The notes: generated by a model not told the origin, from the letters alone. A DNA stretch of 6,649 bases from an uncultured Collinsella sp. (GCA_958418185.1 CATZEP010000074.1:1-6649), one strand, 5' to 3'. Positions 1-6,209 are shown, counted from the stretch's first letter. Program-made: numbers and translations.

Positions 1-430
1 CGGCGCCCTGCTCGGACTCATCGCCGAACTCGCCCATGATACCCGTGTAGAGCGCCATGTTGCAAAACGTAATGCCGCCGATGATGGAAACCGAACTCAG
101 GCCCAAAAGGTTGTCGTTAAAGAAATACGCAACGCCCAGGCCCAGCGCGGCTGCCACCACAAGCTTAGGAATCAGCACGACGATGCCGGTCTTGATAGCA
201 CCCGGCGTGGACTTAAAGCTGATGCCGGCGCCCACAAACAGCAAGATCGCGGCAACGATGGTGTTGGAGCCGCCGCGGCAGGCAGCCGTAAAGAAGCCGC
301 CGATCTCGAAAACCTGCGGGCAGAAGGTATTGAGCAAAAGGCCGACGATCATCGGGTAGATCATGATGTCACCCGGAATGCGCGGTACTTTGAATTTCTT
401 TTGCTCGTTGGCGTTCGCTTCCTGTGCCAT
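1..430 (-). CDS. kdgT: 2-keto-3-deoxygluconate permease-like transporter, N-terminal part (truncated by window edge)
   Basis: This is the first 143 residues of a membrane transporter; the rest lies beyond the left edge. The family imports 2-keto-3-deoxygluconate, a breakdown product of pectin and uronic acids, by proton symport in the inner membrane. The match rests on three places: RIPGDIMIYP at residues 17-26, where KdgT proteins have RIPGGMM..P; a GAGISFKSTPGAIKTG stretch at 67-82; and NMALYTGIMGEFGDESEQGA at 124-143, like the family's N.GLYASLM..YGT.EE.GA. Hydrophobic segments sit near 22-42, 57-72, 82-104 and 113-131. The start is the ATG at 430, preceded by GGGGG four bases upstream (435-439). 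The first 15 residues are hydrophilic and lysine-rich, as expected for a cytoplasmic tail. It lies 141 bases downstream of azlD on the same strand, probably as a separate transcription unit. Family assignment is good; the exact sugar acid is not shown by the sequence. Confidence 0.8.
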   Translation of the reverse strand, partial: MAQEANANEQKKFKVPRIPGDIMIYPMIVGLLLNTFCPQVFEIGGFFTAACRGGSNTIVAAILLFVGAGISFKSTPGAIKTGIVVLIPKLVVAAALGLGVAYFFNDNLLGLSSVSIIGGITFCNMALYTGIMGEFGDESEQGA

Positions 431-441
431 GAAACCCCCAT

Positions 442-457
442 TTCCGCTGACGCGGAA
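442..457 (-). repeat. Small hairpin in the kdgT leader
   Basis: TTCCGC and GCGGAA form a perfect 6-bp stem around a 4-base loop, ending only a few bases before the G-rich ribosome binding site (435-439) of the kdgT-like gene. No T-run follows on either strand, so it does not look like an intrinsic terminator. It could modulate translation initiation or mRNA stability, or be chance. Confidence 0.35.
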
Positions 458-468
458 CAAAAGCCCAC

Positions 469-498
469 GTTATGCTTTGCTACAGTAAAGTTTGACCA
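469..498 (-). promoter_or_regulatory. Candidate promoter for the kdgT-like gene
   Basis: Read on the minus strand, TGGTCA (498-493) and CATAAC (474-469) each match four of six bases of the -35 and -10 consensus, with an 18-base spacer. Transcription would start near 462, giving a leader of about 30 bases that contains the hairpin at 442-457. The -35 overlaps a palindromic stretch (495-506). The match is weak and rests on position as much as on sequence. Confidence 0.25.
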
Positions 499-506
499 TG
501 GTACCA
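495..506. repeat. Overlapping palindromes, possible operator upstream of kdgT
   Basis: ACCATGGTACCA contains two overlapping perfect 8-bp palindromes, ACCATGGT (495-502) and TGGTACCA (499-506). It sits on the candidate -35 box, about 65-75 bases upstream of the kdgT start, where a repressor would block transcription. Its use as an operator is inference only. Confidence 0.25.
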
Positions 507-571
507 GAAGAAGCAGACCGCCTCGGTGGGAAATTGGATTCGTTAGGCCGGGACGATAACGCATCCTGCTC

Positions 572-895
572 TTATACGAGGCTCAAAACGATATAGAGCA
601 CGATGCCCGAGACGCAGCACCACAACATTGACTTTGTCTTGATTGCCACCGCCACGACACCGGCAGCCGCAATCCAGGGAATCAAGCCCCGCCACAAGCC
701 GGCGTCGAAAGCGCCAGGGCTTATCAAATCGTTAGCGACCAGCGCCGCAAAGGCGGCGGGCGGAATATAACCCAAGGCCTCGGTAACGCGGGGCGACAGC
801 GTTCTCCCGCGCAAGGCAAACGCCGGGGCAATGCGGAAAAACGCGATAGCCGCCCATGACGACAGCCACAGGACCAAAAACTCATTAACGGGCAT
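572..895 (-). CDS. azlD: AzlD-family branched-chain amino acid exporter small subunit
   Basis: A 107-residue, very hydrophobic protein of the AzlD family, the small partner of AzlC. Together they form an inner-membrane exporter for branched-chain amino acids and analogues (AzlCD in Bacillus, YgaZH in Escherichia coli). The family pattern is visible: an N-terminal membrane segment at about 5-20, then RIAPAFALRGRTLSPRVTEA (21-40) and LGYIPPAAFAALV (41-53), corresponding to the R..P....RG..L...V...L.Y.PPAV.A.L core. Two further hydrophobic stretches follow at about 70-87 and 90-107. The length is normal for the family. The frame stays open upstream to 1129, but that part lies inside azlC and looks nothing like a protein. 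The ATG at 895 has GGAAGGGG (904-911) eight bases upstream and overlaps the end of azlC by 11 bases, which implies translational coupling. Confidence 0.88.
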   Translation of the reverse strand: MPVNEFLVLWLSSWAAIAFFRIAPAFALRGRTLSPRVTEALGYIPPAAFAALVANDLISPGAFDAGLWRGLIPWIAAAGVVAVAIKTKSMLWCCVSGIVLYIVLSLV

Positions 896-1577
896 CGCGA
901 GCGCCCCTTCCTTCGGCGAGAGCATCGCACGCAAGCGCCGCGGCAACGCCGACGAGCACGCTTGCCGGCACGGCGATATTCGTCCACCCCAAGAGCTTGC
1001 ATAGGGCAACGGACACCGCAGCCATAACGGCAGCCACGACATTGCCGCGCGACAGTCGCTGCGAAAAGAGCAGGCAGATAAAGAGCGAGGTGCAGACAAA
1101 ACCCGCAATAGCGGTGGGGACATCGACAACGGCGCCGACGATGGCGCCCGTCGTACACGAAACGCCCCATGTTGCGATGAGGATCACGTTGAGCACAAAG
1201 GACTCGCGCGGGCCCCAATCCTCCCCCTCAACCAGCCTGGCAAGCGAGATGCCATATGCCTCCTCGGTGAGCGTCGCGGCAACAGCCAACGTCTGACGCT
1301 TCGAGGCGTCCCTCAGATGCGGCGCGATCGATGCAGAGTAAAGAGCAAAGCGCGAGGAGATTGCGGCTACACTTGCGACAATCGATACCGCAGGCACACC
1401 TGCCAGCCACAGGTTGCAGACCATAAACTGGCCGCTACCCGTCACAAACGTGCTGCTCAGAGCAAAAACCATCCAGGGTTCCATTCCCGTCTGCGCCATA
1501 ATCATTCCGCACGGCGCGCCTATCGCAACATAGGTGAGCATCACCGGCCAAACGGTTTTAACGATTTTGAGCACCAT
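885..1577 (-). CDS. azlC: AzlC-family branched-chain amino acid exporter large subunit
   Basis: A 230-residue integral membrane protein of the AzlC family, typical in length, which with AzlD exports branched-chain amino acids. Family hallmarks are TFVTGSGQFMVCNLW at 43-57 (the F.G..QF motif), SSRFALYSASIAPHL at 74-88 (the LR..LYS..L.P.L motif) and LTEEAYGIS at 103-111 (the LT.E.Y motif). Hydrophobic segments lie near 10-28, 36-57, 60-80, 125-150, 155-171, 179-194 and 200-216. The start is the ATG at 1577, with GAGGAA (1582-1587) four bases upstream. The C-terminal tail (221-230) is short and charged. It is the first gene of an azlC-azlD unit and diverges from the HD-domain gene across 127 bases. 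In other bacteria azl genes are often controlled by an Lrp-type regulator; none is seen here. Substrate specificity is inferred from the family. Confidence 0.9.
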   Translation of the reverse strand: MVLKIVKTVWPVMLTYVAIGAPCGMIMAQTGMEPWMVFALSSTFVTGSGQFMVCNLWLAGVPAVSIVASVAAISSRFALYSASIAPHLRDASKRQTLAVAATLTEEAYGISLARLVEGEDWGPRESFVLNVILIATWGVSCTTGAIVGAVVDVPTAIAGFVCTSLFICLLFSQRLSRGNVVAAVMAAVSVALCKLLGWTNIAVPASVLVGVAAALACDALAEGRGARDAR

Positions 1578-1636
1578 AGCGTTCCTCGTCCCGACAAGAT
1601 TTCCGAGCCGCGTTCAACGACGCGACAGAATCATCG

Positions 1637-1674
1637 TCCGGTGGCAACCGAGTTCACCTACAATTGCCACCGGA
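1637..1674. repeat. Perfect 11-bp inverted repeat in the divergent azlC / HD-gene control region
   Basis: TCCGGTGGCAA (1637-1647) and TTGCCACCGGA (1664-1674) are exact reverse complements separated by 16 bases. The repeat lies in the 127-base gap between two divergent genes. It overlaps a TACAAT box (1659-1664) that could be the -10 of the HD-domain gene, about 40 bases before its ATG; no good -35 accompanies that box. The position suits an operator acting on one or both genes, or a leader hairpin. The plus-strand arm slightly resembles a T-box core, but the rest of a T-box is absent. Confidence 0.5.
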
Positions 1675-1704
1675 TCGAAAGACACAGCTTTTTAGGAAGT
1701 CATT

Positions 1705-2517
1705 ATGACAGCTATCGATCGGGGCCGGGCGACCGCGGCCTTCAAACGCTATACCGATGCCTACGACGCCACCAACCCACGCATCGCGCTCAAAATCGAG
1801 CATACGTACCACGTTGCCGAGGCATGCGATGCCGTGGCGCGCGAACAGGGCTGGTCGACAGAGGATATAGACCTGGCCTGGCTTTGCGGCCTGTTACACG
1901 ATATGGGACGCTTTGAACAGTTGCGGCGCTGGGACACCTTTAAGGACGCCGAGAGTATGAGCCACGCAGCGTTGGGCGTCGGGGCCCTCTTTGGCGAGAA
2001 CCCCGCCGATGCGCCCGCCGTAACGAGCATCCGAGATTTTATCGAGACCGACGAGCACGACGAGCTCATCCGCGCGAGCATCGCCTATCACAGCGACTTT
2101 CGCCTGCCGGCACAACTCGACGAGCGTACACGGCGCTTCTGCGATATCGTGCGCGATGGCGACAAAATCGACATTATGCGCACCATCGCCGACAGCACCG
2201 TCGACACCATCCTCAAGGTTGATAAGGACACATTTCTCGCCAGCCGGTTCTCGACACCGGCTCTCGCTGCCTTTGACGAGCGCCGCTGCGTCGCACGCGA
2301 TGAACGCAACGAGCCCGCAGACTACCTGGTGGGACTCATCTGCTTTATGTTTGAGCTCGTCTATCCAGCGAGCCGCGCGCTGGCGCGTGAGCAGGGCGAT
2401 ATCTACCGCCTGCTCGATGCGCCCTTTGGCATTGCGCGCCCCTTTACCGATCCCGCCACGCAAGCGACCTGGGAGCGCCTAAAGGACGAGACGCGCGACT
2501 GGTTGGCGCACGCCTAG
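1705..2517 (+). CDS. HD-domain protein, probable metal-dependent phosphohydrolase
   Basis: A 270-residue soluble protein with the HD superfamily metal-binding pattern in order: H33 in KIEHTYHVAEA, the doublet H65-D66 in CGLLHDMGRF, histidines H87 and H129 (AYHSDF), and the distal aspartate D153 within RDGDKIDIMR. Proteins with this fold hydrolyse phosphoester bonds in nucleotides, often with two metal ions. The exact substrate cannot be read from the sequence. No partner domain (synthetase, receiver, nucleic-acid-binding or membrane segment) is visible, so it is a stand-alone HD protein. The ATG at 1705 has AGGAAG (1694-1699) five bases upstream. It diverges from azlC and converges on the EtfA gene, with the stop codons overlapping. 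The context gives no functional link to either neighbour. Confidence in the HD fold is high; the molecular role is unknown. Confidence 0.88.
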   Translation: MTAIDRGRATAAFKRYTDAYDATNPRIALKIEHTYHVAEACDAVAREQGWSTEDIDLAWLCGLLHDMGRFEQLRRWDTFKDAESMSHAALGVGALFGENPADAPAVTSIRDFIETDEHDELIRASIAYHSDFRLPAQLDERTRRFCDIVRDGDKIDIMRTIADSTVDTILKVDKDTFLASRFSTPALAAFDERRCVARDERNEPADYLVGLICFMFELVYPASRALAREQGDIYRLLDAPFGIARPFTDPATQATWERLKDETRDWLAHA

Positions 2518-3719
2518 CGCTCAAGCTGGGCCAGCAGCTCCTCGACGACCTCGACGGCATCGCCGACGACCTTGTACTGGGCGACGCCAAAGATGGGAGC
2601 ATCCGGGTCCTCGTTGACGGCGATGATGCACTCCGCCCCACCGATGCCGGCAAGATGCTGGATGGCACCCGAGACACCAATGCTCACGAGGAGCTTGGGT
2701 GAAACCGACACGCCCGTCTGGCCAATCTGGTGGCGATACTCCAGCCAGCCCGCCTCCACGACGGGTCGCGTGCAGCCGAGCTCGGCACCCAGGGCTTCGG
2801 CGAGCTTTCGCATCAAGGGTAGGTTTTTCTTGGAGCCAATACCGCGGCCCACAACAACTAGACACTCGGCATCGGCAATCGAAGCCTGCTGGCCCCATTC
2901 CTCGGCGGGAATCGAAATCTCGACACGAGCCTTGGCGTCTTCCGCAAGTAATACCTGGGTAATCGTTCCGGATCGGCTATAGTCAAAGTCGGGCGCCTTA
3001 AAGATGCCGGGGCGCACCGTTGCCATCTGGGGACGGTGGTTGGGGCAGATAATGGTGGCCATCAAGTTGCCGCCAAACGCCGGACGCGTCTGTTGCAGCA
3101 GGCCCGTCTCCGTATCCATCGAAAGCACGGTGCAGTCGGCCGTAAGGCCCGTCCGCAGGCGCACGGCAACGCCAGGCGCCAGCTCGCGGCCAAAAGCGGT
3201 CGCACCGTACAGAATGGCTTCGGGCTTGCGCTCGGCTACCAAATCGCAGATGAGGCGAGCATAGACCTCCGCGTCGTTCTGACGCAGGCGCTCGTCACGA
3301 CAGACCAGAACTTCGTCCGCACCGGCGCAAACCAGATGCTCCAGGTCCCCGAGCGAGCCCTCGGGGCCCATGCCGACCAGCGCCACCAGGCGACAGCCGC
3401 GTGCATCGGCAAGCTCGCGGCCCTTGCCCATGACCTCGTAGGCCACCGGGGCCACGTCATCGCGCTCGTCGGTCTGAACGAATACCCAAATGTCTCGATA
3501 CGCATCGAGGTCAACCGCGCCGGCGGCCTCGTCGCGCTCGATCGAAATGGCGTTGACGGGACAGGCGTCGACGCACCCGCCGCACAAGATGCAGCCGTCG
3601 GTCACATGGGCGCAGCGGTTGGGGCGCTCGCCCTCCACCACAATGCCGCCCGAGGCACAGGCGCGAACGCAGCGACCACAGCCAACACATGCCTCGCTAT
3701 CGATTATCAGTCCGCTCAT
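2514..3719 (-). CDS. lctC: Electron transfer flavoprotein alpha subunit with N-terminal 2[4Fe-4S] ferredoxin domain (LctC-like)
   Basis: A 401-residue fusion. Residues 1-60 form a bacterial ferredoxin domain with two cysteine motifs, C11-x2-C14-x2-C17-x3-C21 and C43-x2-C46-x2-C49-x3-C53-P. An extra cysteine, C36, lies between them, and the first motif has Ala instead of the usual Pro after its last cysteine. Residues 75-260 are the EtfA N-terminal domain, ending with RPAFGGNLMATI at 212-223. Residues 280-401 are the FAD-binding domain, with TRPVVEAGW (317-325), SIGVSGAIQHLAG (346-358) and NEDPDAPIFGVAQY (369-382). EtfA with such a ferredoxin extension occurs in bifurcating Etf complexes, including LctC of the lactate dehydrogenase complex, where it would pass electrons between ferredoxin and flavin. 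It is the last gene of the operon. Its ATG follows the etfB stop directly (TAG then ATG), with GAGGGG (3729-3734) nine bases upstream. Its TAG shares CTAG with the stop of the convergent gene. Confidence 0.9.
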   Translation of the reverse strand: MSGLIIDSEACVGCGRCVRACASGGIVVEGERPNRCAHVTDGCILCGGCVDACPVNAISIERDEAAGAVDLDAYRDIWVFVQTDERDDVAPVAYEVMGKGRELADARGCRLVALVGMGPEGSLGDLEHLVCAGADEVLVCRDERLRQNDAEVYARLICDLVAERKPEAILYGATAFGRELAPGVAVRLRTGLTADCTVLSMDTETGLLQQTRPAFGGNLMATIICPNHRPQMATVRPGIFKAPDFDYSRSGTITQVLLAEDAKARVEISIPAEEWGQQASIADAECLVVVGRGIGSKKNLPLMRKLAEALGAELGCTRPVVEAGWLEYRHQIGQTGVSVSPKLLVSIGVSGAIQHLAGIGGAECIIAVNEDPDAPIFGVAQYKVVGDAVEVVEELLAQLER

Positions 3720-4535
3720 CTATGCCATCCCCTCGATAATCTTGGCAAGCTTTGCCGCCTGCTCGACCGGTGTGCCCTCGATGGCCTCGCACGTTTGGTC
3801 GCGGTCGGGCACAAACGAGCGCACGACCTGCGTCGGCGATCCGGTAAGGCCGCAACGCGAAGGGTCGGCATGCACATCGGCAGCACAGACCACCCGCACG
3901 TCCGCATCTTCGGCCGCGCGAATGCCGGCGATGCTCGGCATGCGCAGCTGGCCGATCTCCTTGGCGGTCGTCATCGCGCACGGCATCTCCAGATAGACCG
4001 TCTCCTCGCCGGCATCGCAACCGTGAACGAGCGAAAGCGCACCGCACGTCGTAAAACCTGCGCTCTGCACGCAGCTCACATCGGTCACGCAGGGAATCTC
4101 GAAGGCGCCGGCCAGCTCGGGGCCAATCTGGGCGGTATCGCCATCTACCGCCATCTTGCCGCAGATGAGCAGGTCGAAGTCCTCGTCGAGCGCCTCGATA
4201 CCGCATTTGAGGGCATAGGTGGTCGCCAACGTGTCCGCGCCCGCAAAGGCGCGATCGGTCAGCAGCAGCGCATCATCGGCGCCGCGGGCAATGCAGTCGC
4301 GCAGCAGCGATTCGGTTGCAGGGATACCCATCGACACCACCGTCACGCGCACATCCATGCCAAAGCCGATAAAGTCGTCCTTGAGCGCCAGCGCGCATTC
4401 GAGGGCACTTGCATCGAAGGGATTAATGACCGCCTGTTTGCCATCACGCACGATGGTATTGGTTTTGGGGTCCATCTTGACCTCGGTGCTTCCCGGTACC
4501 GCCTTGACGCACACCACCATATGGAAATCGCTCAT
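3720..4535 (-). CDS. lctB: Electron transfer flavoprotein beta subunit (LctB-like)
   Basis: A 271-residue EtfB/FixA protein, cytoplasmic partner of the downstream EtfA. Family landmarks in order are VVCVKAVP (7-14), NPFD (38-41) ahead of a conserved ALECALALK stretch, LLTDRAFAGADTLATTYAL (91-109), CGKMAVDGDTAQIGPELA (125-142, the nucleotide-binding loop) and GLTGSPTQVVRSFVP (229-243). In bifurcating Etfs this subunit binds a second FAD and reacts with NAD(H); in ordinary Etfs it binds AMP. Pairing with a ferredoxin-fused EtfA argues for the former, but I cannot prove it from sequence. Two starts are possible: GTG at 4541, overlapping the dehydrogenase stop as GTGA, or ATG at 4535. I chose 4535 because the G-run at 4545-4549 is nine bases away from it, against only three for the GTG. 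The gene ends in TAG immediately before the EtfA ATG. Confidence 0.9.
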   Translation of the reverse strand: MSDFHMVVCVKAVPGSTEVKMDPKTNTIVRDGKQAVINPFDASALECALALKDDFIGFGMDVRVTVVSMGIPATESLLRDCIARGADDALLLTDRAFAGADTLATTYALKCGIEALDEDFDLLICGKMAVDGDTAQIGPELAGAFEIPCVTDVSCVQSAGFTTCGALSLVHGCDAGEETVYLEMPCAMTTAKEIGQLRMPSIAGIRAAEDADVRVVCAADVHADPSRCGLTGSPTQVVRSFVPDRDQTCEAIEGTPVEQAAKLAKIIEGMA

Positions 4536-4537
4536 CT

Positions 4538-6139
4538 TCACGCGCCCCCTTTCTGGACGAGTTCATCCAAGAGCTTCTCCGAAAATAGGTTGCCACGACC
4601 CAGCTGCCCGGCAGGATCGAGCTGCAGCTTGAGTCGAGCCGATTCGACCATGGCCTCGTGGCCGTACATCGTCTCCAAAAAGCCCGCTTTGATCTTGCCG
4701 ACGCCGTGCTCGGCAGAGACGGCGCCGCCCATAGCCGTTACCTCCGCAGCCCACCGGGCAAACAGCTCACCACCGCGACGGTAGTCCTGCGCATCGCGCG
4801 GCAGGATATTCACATGCAGATGGTTGTTGCCGATATGTCCCCAGGCGGCAGACTCAAGCCCGCTTTCGGCCAGCGTGCGGCGATAGAAGGCAACGACATC
4901 GGCCAGGCGCGCGTTGGGTACCGACATATCCGACCCCAGTTTGGTAATGGTGGGGTCGGTGCGGCGACGCTCATCGATGAGCATGTTGACACTCTCGGGG
5001 ACGGCGTGGCGGAAGAACCGCTGGCATTCGCGATCGACCTCGGTACGCGCAACCCAGGTCGCGTCATCGCGGCCGCCCGCAAGCTCCAAAACCCATCCCA
5101 GGTGGTACAGCTCCTCAGTCGCTTGAGCCTCGTCGTCGCAGTCGAGTTCCACGTAAACACAGACCTTTGCCTCATCGTCGAGCGCCGGCAGCGAGGCAAA
5201 CGCGGTCGACTGCTCGCGCTGGCGGCGAAGGATATCCAAGGCGCCGGCATCGAAATACTCAATAGCGGCGGCATGGGACAGCACGGGGCGCACGGAATCG
5301 GTAAAGGACACCGCCTTGTCCTCACTGTCGAAAAAGCAGCTCACGCCCCATACGACCGAAGGTGCCGCCTGCAGGGCGATCTCGAGCTCGGTAATGACGC
5401 CGAGTGTGCCGCACGCACCGATAAAGAGGTCGATGGCGTCCATATCGTCCGCAACGAAATAACCCGACGCGTTTTTGGTCTTGGGCATGGTATAGCCAGG
5501 AGAATCCAGCTCGAGCGCGCGGCCTTCCGCTGTCACGAGCGACAAGTGGCGTGCGTCAGCGTGCGCCTGACCTCGATGAAGCTCAAGCAGGTCGCCGTCC
5601 GCCAGTGCCACGTGAAGCCCCGTAACGTGCGGGCGCATGGGGCCGTAGGCGTAACTGCGGGCACCGGAGGCATTGCATGCCGCCATGCCGCCCAGGCAGG
5701 CAGATGCCTCGGTGGGATCGGTGGGAAAGAACTGCTCGGGAGCTGCCTGGAACTCCTCATAGGCCTCAAGCGATGCCTGATCCCAGCCAGCGGTCGGCAA
5801 TGCCTTCTTGCCCAGCTGCTTGCGTAACTCCGAAAGCACGACGCCCGGCTCCACGCGCAGCAGAAAACGGCCTCGCTCGTCGCGTCGAAGACCCAGGTAG
5901 CGATTCATACGAGAAGTGTTGAGGATGTGGCCGCCGTGGGGCACGGCACCGGCAGCCAGACCGGTCCGAGCACCCTGGACCGTTATCGGAACATGCTCGG
6001 CATGGAGCTTTCGCAGAATGGCGCGGACTTCGTCCTCCGTTGTCGGAAACGAGATGCTCGACGCCTCGCCCGATGTGCGAGATTCATCGCGACCATATTC
6101 TTCGAACTCGTCGCCGAAGGGTTTGATGGCTGCAGACAC
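4538..6139 (-). CDS. lctD: FAD-linked 2-hydroxy acid dehydrogenase, probable D-lactate dehydrogenase subunit of an Etf complex (LctD/GlcD family)
   Basis: A 533-residue flavoprotein of the GlcD/D-lactate dehydrogenase family, which oxidises a 2-hydroxy acid such as lactate to the 2-oxo acid. The N-terminal FAD (PCMH-type) domain covers about 28-255, with PTTEDEV (32-38), QGARTGLAAGAVP (55-67), PTDPTEASACLGG (139-151), NASGARSYAYGPMRPHVTG (156-174) and GACGTLGVITELE (241-253). The C-terminal domain (about 260-519) carries GHIGNNHLHVNIL (434-446) and SAEHGVGKIKAGF (475-487), the family's metal- and substrate-site histidine motifs, then DPAGQLGRGNLF (508-519), where GlcD has a DP...NPGK.F-like ending. 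No signal peptide or membrane segment is visible. The start is GTG at 6139, with GGGGGAG (6145-6151) five bases upstream. It is first in an operon with etfB and the ferredoxin-etfA, which points to Etf rather than quinone as electron acceptor. Lactate is the likeliest substrate; glycolate or another hydroxy acid is not excluded. Confidence 0.9.
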   Translation of the reverse strand: MSAAIKPFGDEFEEYGRDESRTSGEASSISFPTTEDEVRAILRKLHAEHVPITVQGARTGLAAGAVPHGGHILNTSRMNRYLGLRRDERGRFLLRVEPGVVLSELRKQLGKKALPTAGWDQASLEAYEEFQAAPEQFFPTDPTEASACLGGMAACNASGARSYAYGPMRPHVTGLHVALADGDLLELHRGQAHADARHLSLVTAEGRALELDSPGYTMPKTKNASGYFVADDMDAIDLFIGACGTLGVITELEIALQAAPSVVWGVSCFFDSEDKAVSFTDSVRPVLSHAAAIEYFDAGALDILRRQREQSTAFASLPALDDEAKVCVYVELDCDDEAQATEELYHLGWVLELAGGRDDATWVARTEVDRECQRFFRHAVPESVNMLIDERRRTDPTITKLGSDMSVPNARLADVVAFYRRTLAESGLESAAWGHIGNNHLHVNILPRDAQDYRRGGELFARWAAEVTAMGGAVSAEHGVGKIKAGFLETMYGHEAMVESARLKLQLDPAGQLGRGNLFSEKLLDELVQKGGA

Positions 6140-6144
6140 GCGAA

Positions 6145-6151
6145 CTCCCCC
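6145..6151 (-). promoter_or_regulatory. Strong ribosome binding site fixing the lctD-like GTG start
   Basis: GGGGGAG on the minus strand lies five bases before the GTG at 6139 and supports this unusual start over internal codons. A similar AAAGGGGG run precedes the etfB start (4545-4552), so two genes of the operon use nearly the same G-rich signal. Confidence 0.65.
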
Positions 6152-6153
6152 TT

Positions 6154-6163
6154 TAGTTAACTA
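6154..6163. promoter_or_regulatory. Perfect 10-bp palindrome, possible operator of the lctD operon
   Basis: TAGTTAACTA is a perfect palindrome next to the ribosome binding site of the first gene of the operon. Its halves TAGT and ACTA resemble the TNGT...ACNA halves bound by FadR-type GntR regulators, the family that often controls lactate operons, although the centre here is two bases rather than three. Function is inferred. Confidence 0.3.
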
Positions 6164-6209
6164 CAGTGTTTGCAGGGAGATGTTACCGCATCGTTTCGTC
6201 GACGTGACT

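Noticed and set aside
57..359. A 100-codon plus-strand open frame opposite the kdgT-like gene
   Set aside because: The minus strand encodes a recognisable permease N-terminus with a good start; the plus frame is Pro- and Thr-rich shadow.
515..571. Intrinsic terminator after azlD
   Set aside because: Only weak stems (CGTTA/TAACG and ACCG/CGGT) are present and neither is followed by a T-run, so no terminator can be supported.
572..1129. A longer 185-codon version of azlD starting at 1129
   Set aside because: The extra N-terminal part overlaps azlC by over 200 bases and has shadow-like composition; the ATG at 895 has its own ribosome binding site and gives the normal family length.
1637..1655. 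T-box riboswitch core (GGTGGCAACCG resembles the GGTGGNACCGCG motif)
   Set aside because: The match has an extra base and an altered end. There is no room for stem I in the short upstream region, no terminator hairpin follows, and the downstream HD gene is not an aminoacyl-tRNA or amino acid gene.
4541..4541. GTG at 4541 as the definite etfB start
   Set aside because: It is possible and would give a GTGA overlap, but the G-run ribosome binding site is only three bases away; the ATG at 4535 is better spaced, so 4541 is kept only as an alternative.
3036..4784. A 582-codon plus-strand open frame opposite the EtfA, EtfB and dehydrogenase genes
   Set aside because: It is a shadow of strongly biased high-GC coding on the other strand. 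It is rich in His, Arg and Ala, has no recognisable domain or convincing ribosome binding site, and crosses the boundaries of three well-supported genes.
4658..5827. A 389-codon plus-strand open frame inside the dehydrogenase gene
   Set aside because: Its composition is that of an antisense shadow, and the minus-strand frame has clear FAD-domain motifs across the same bases.
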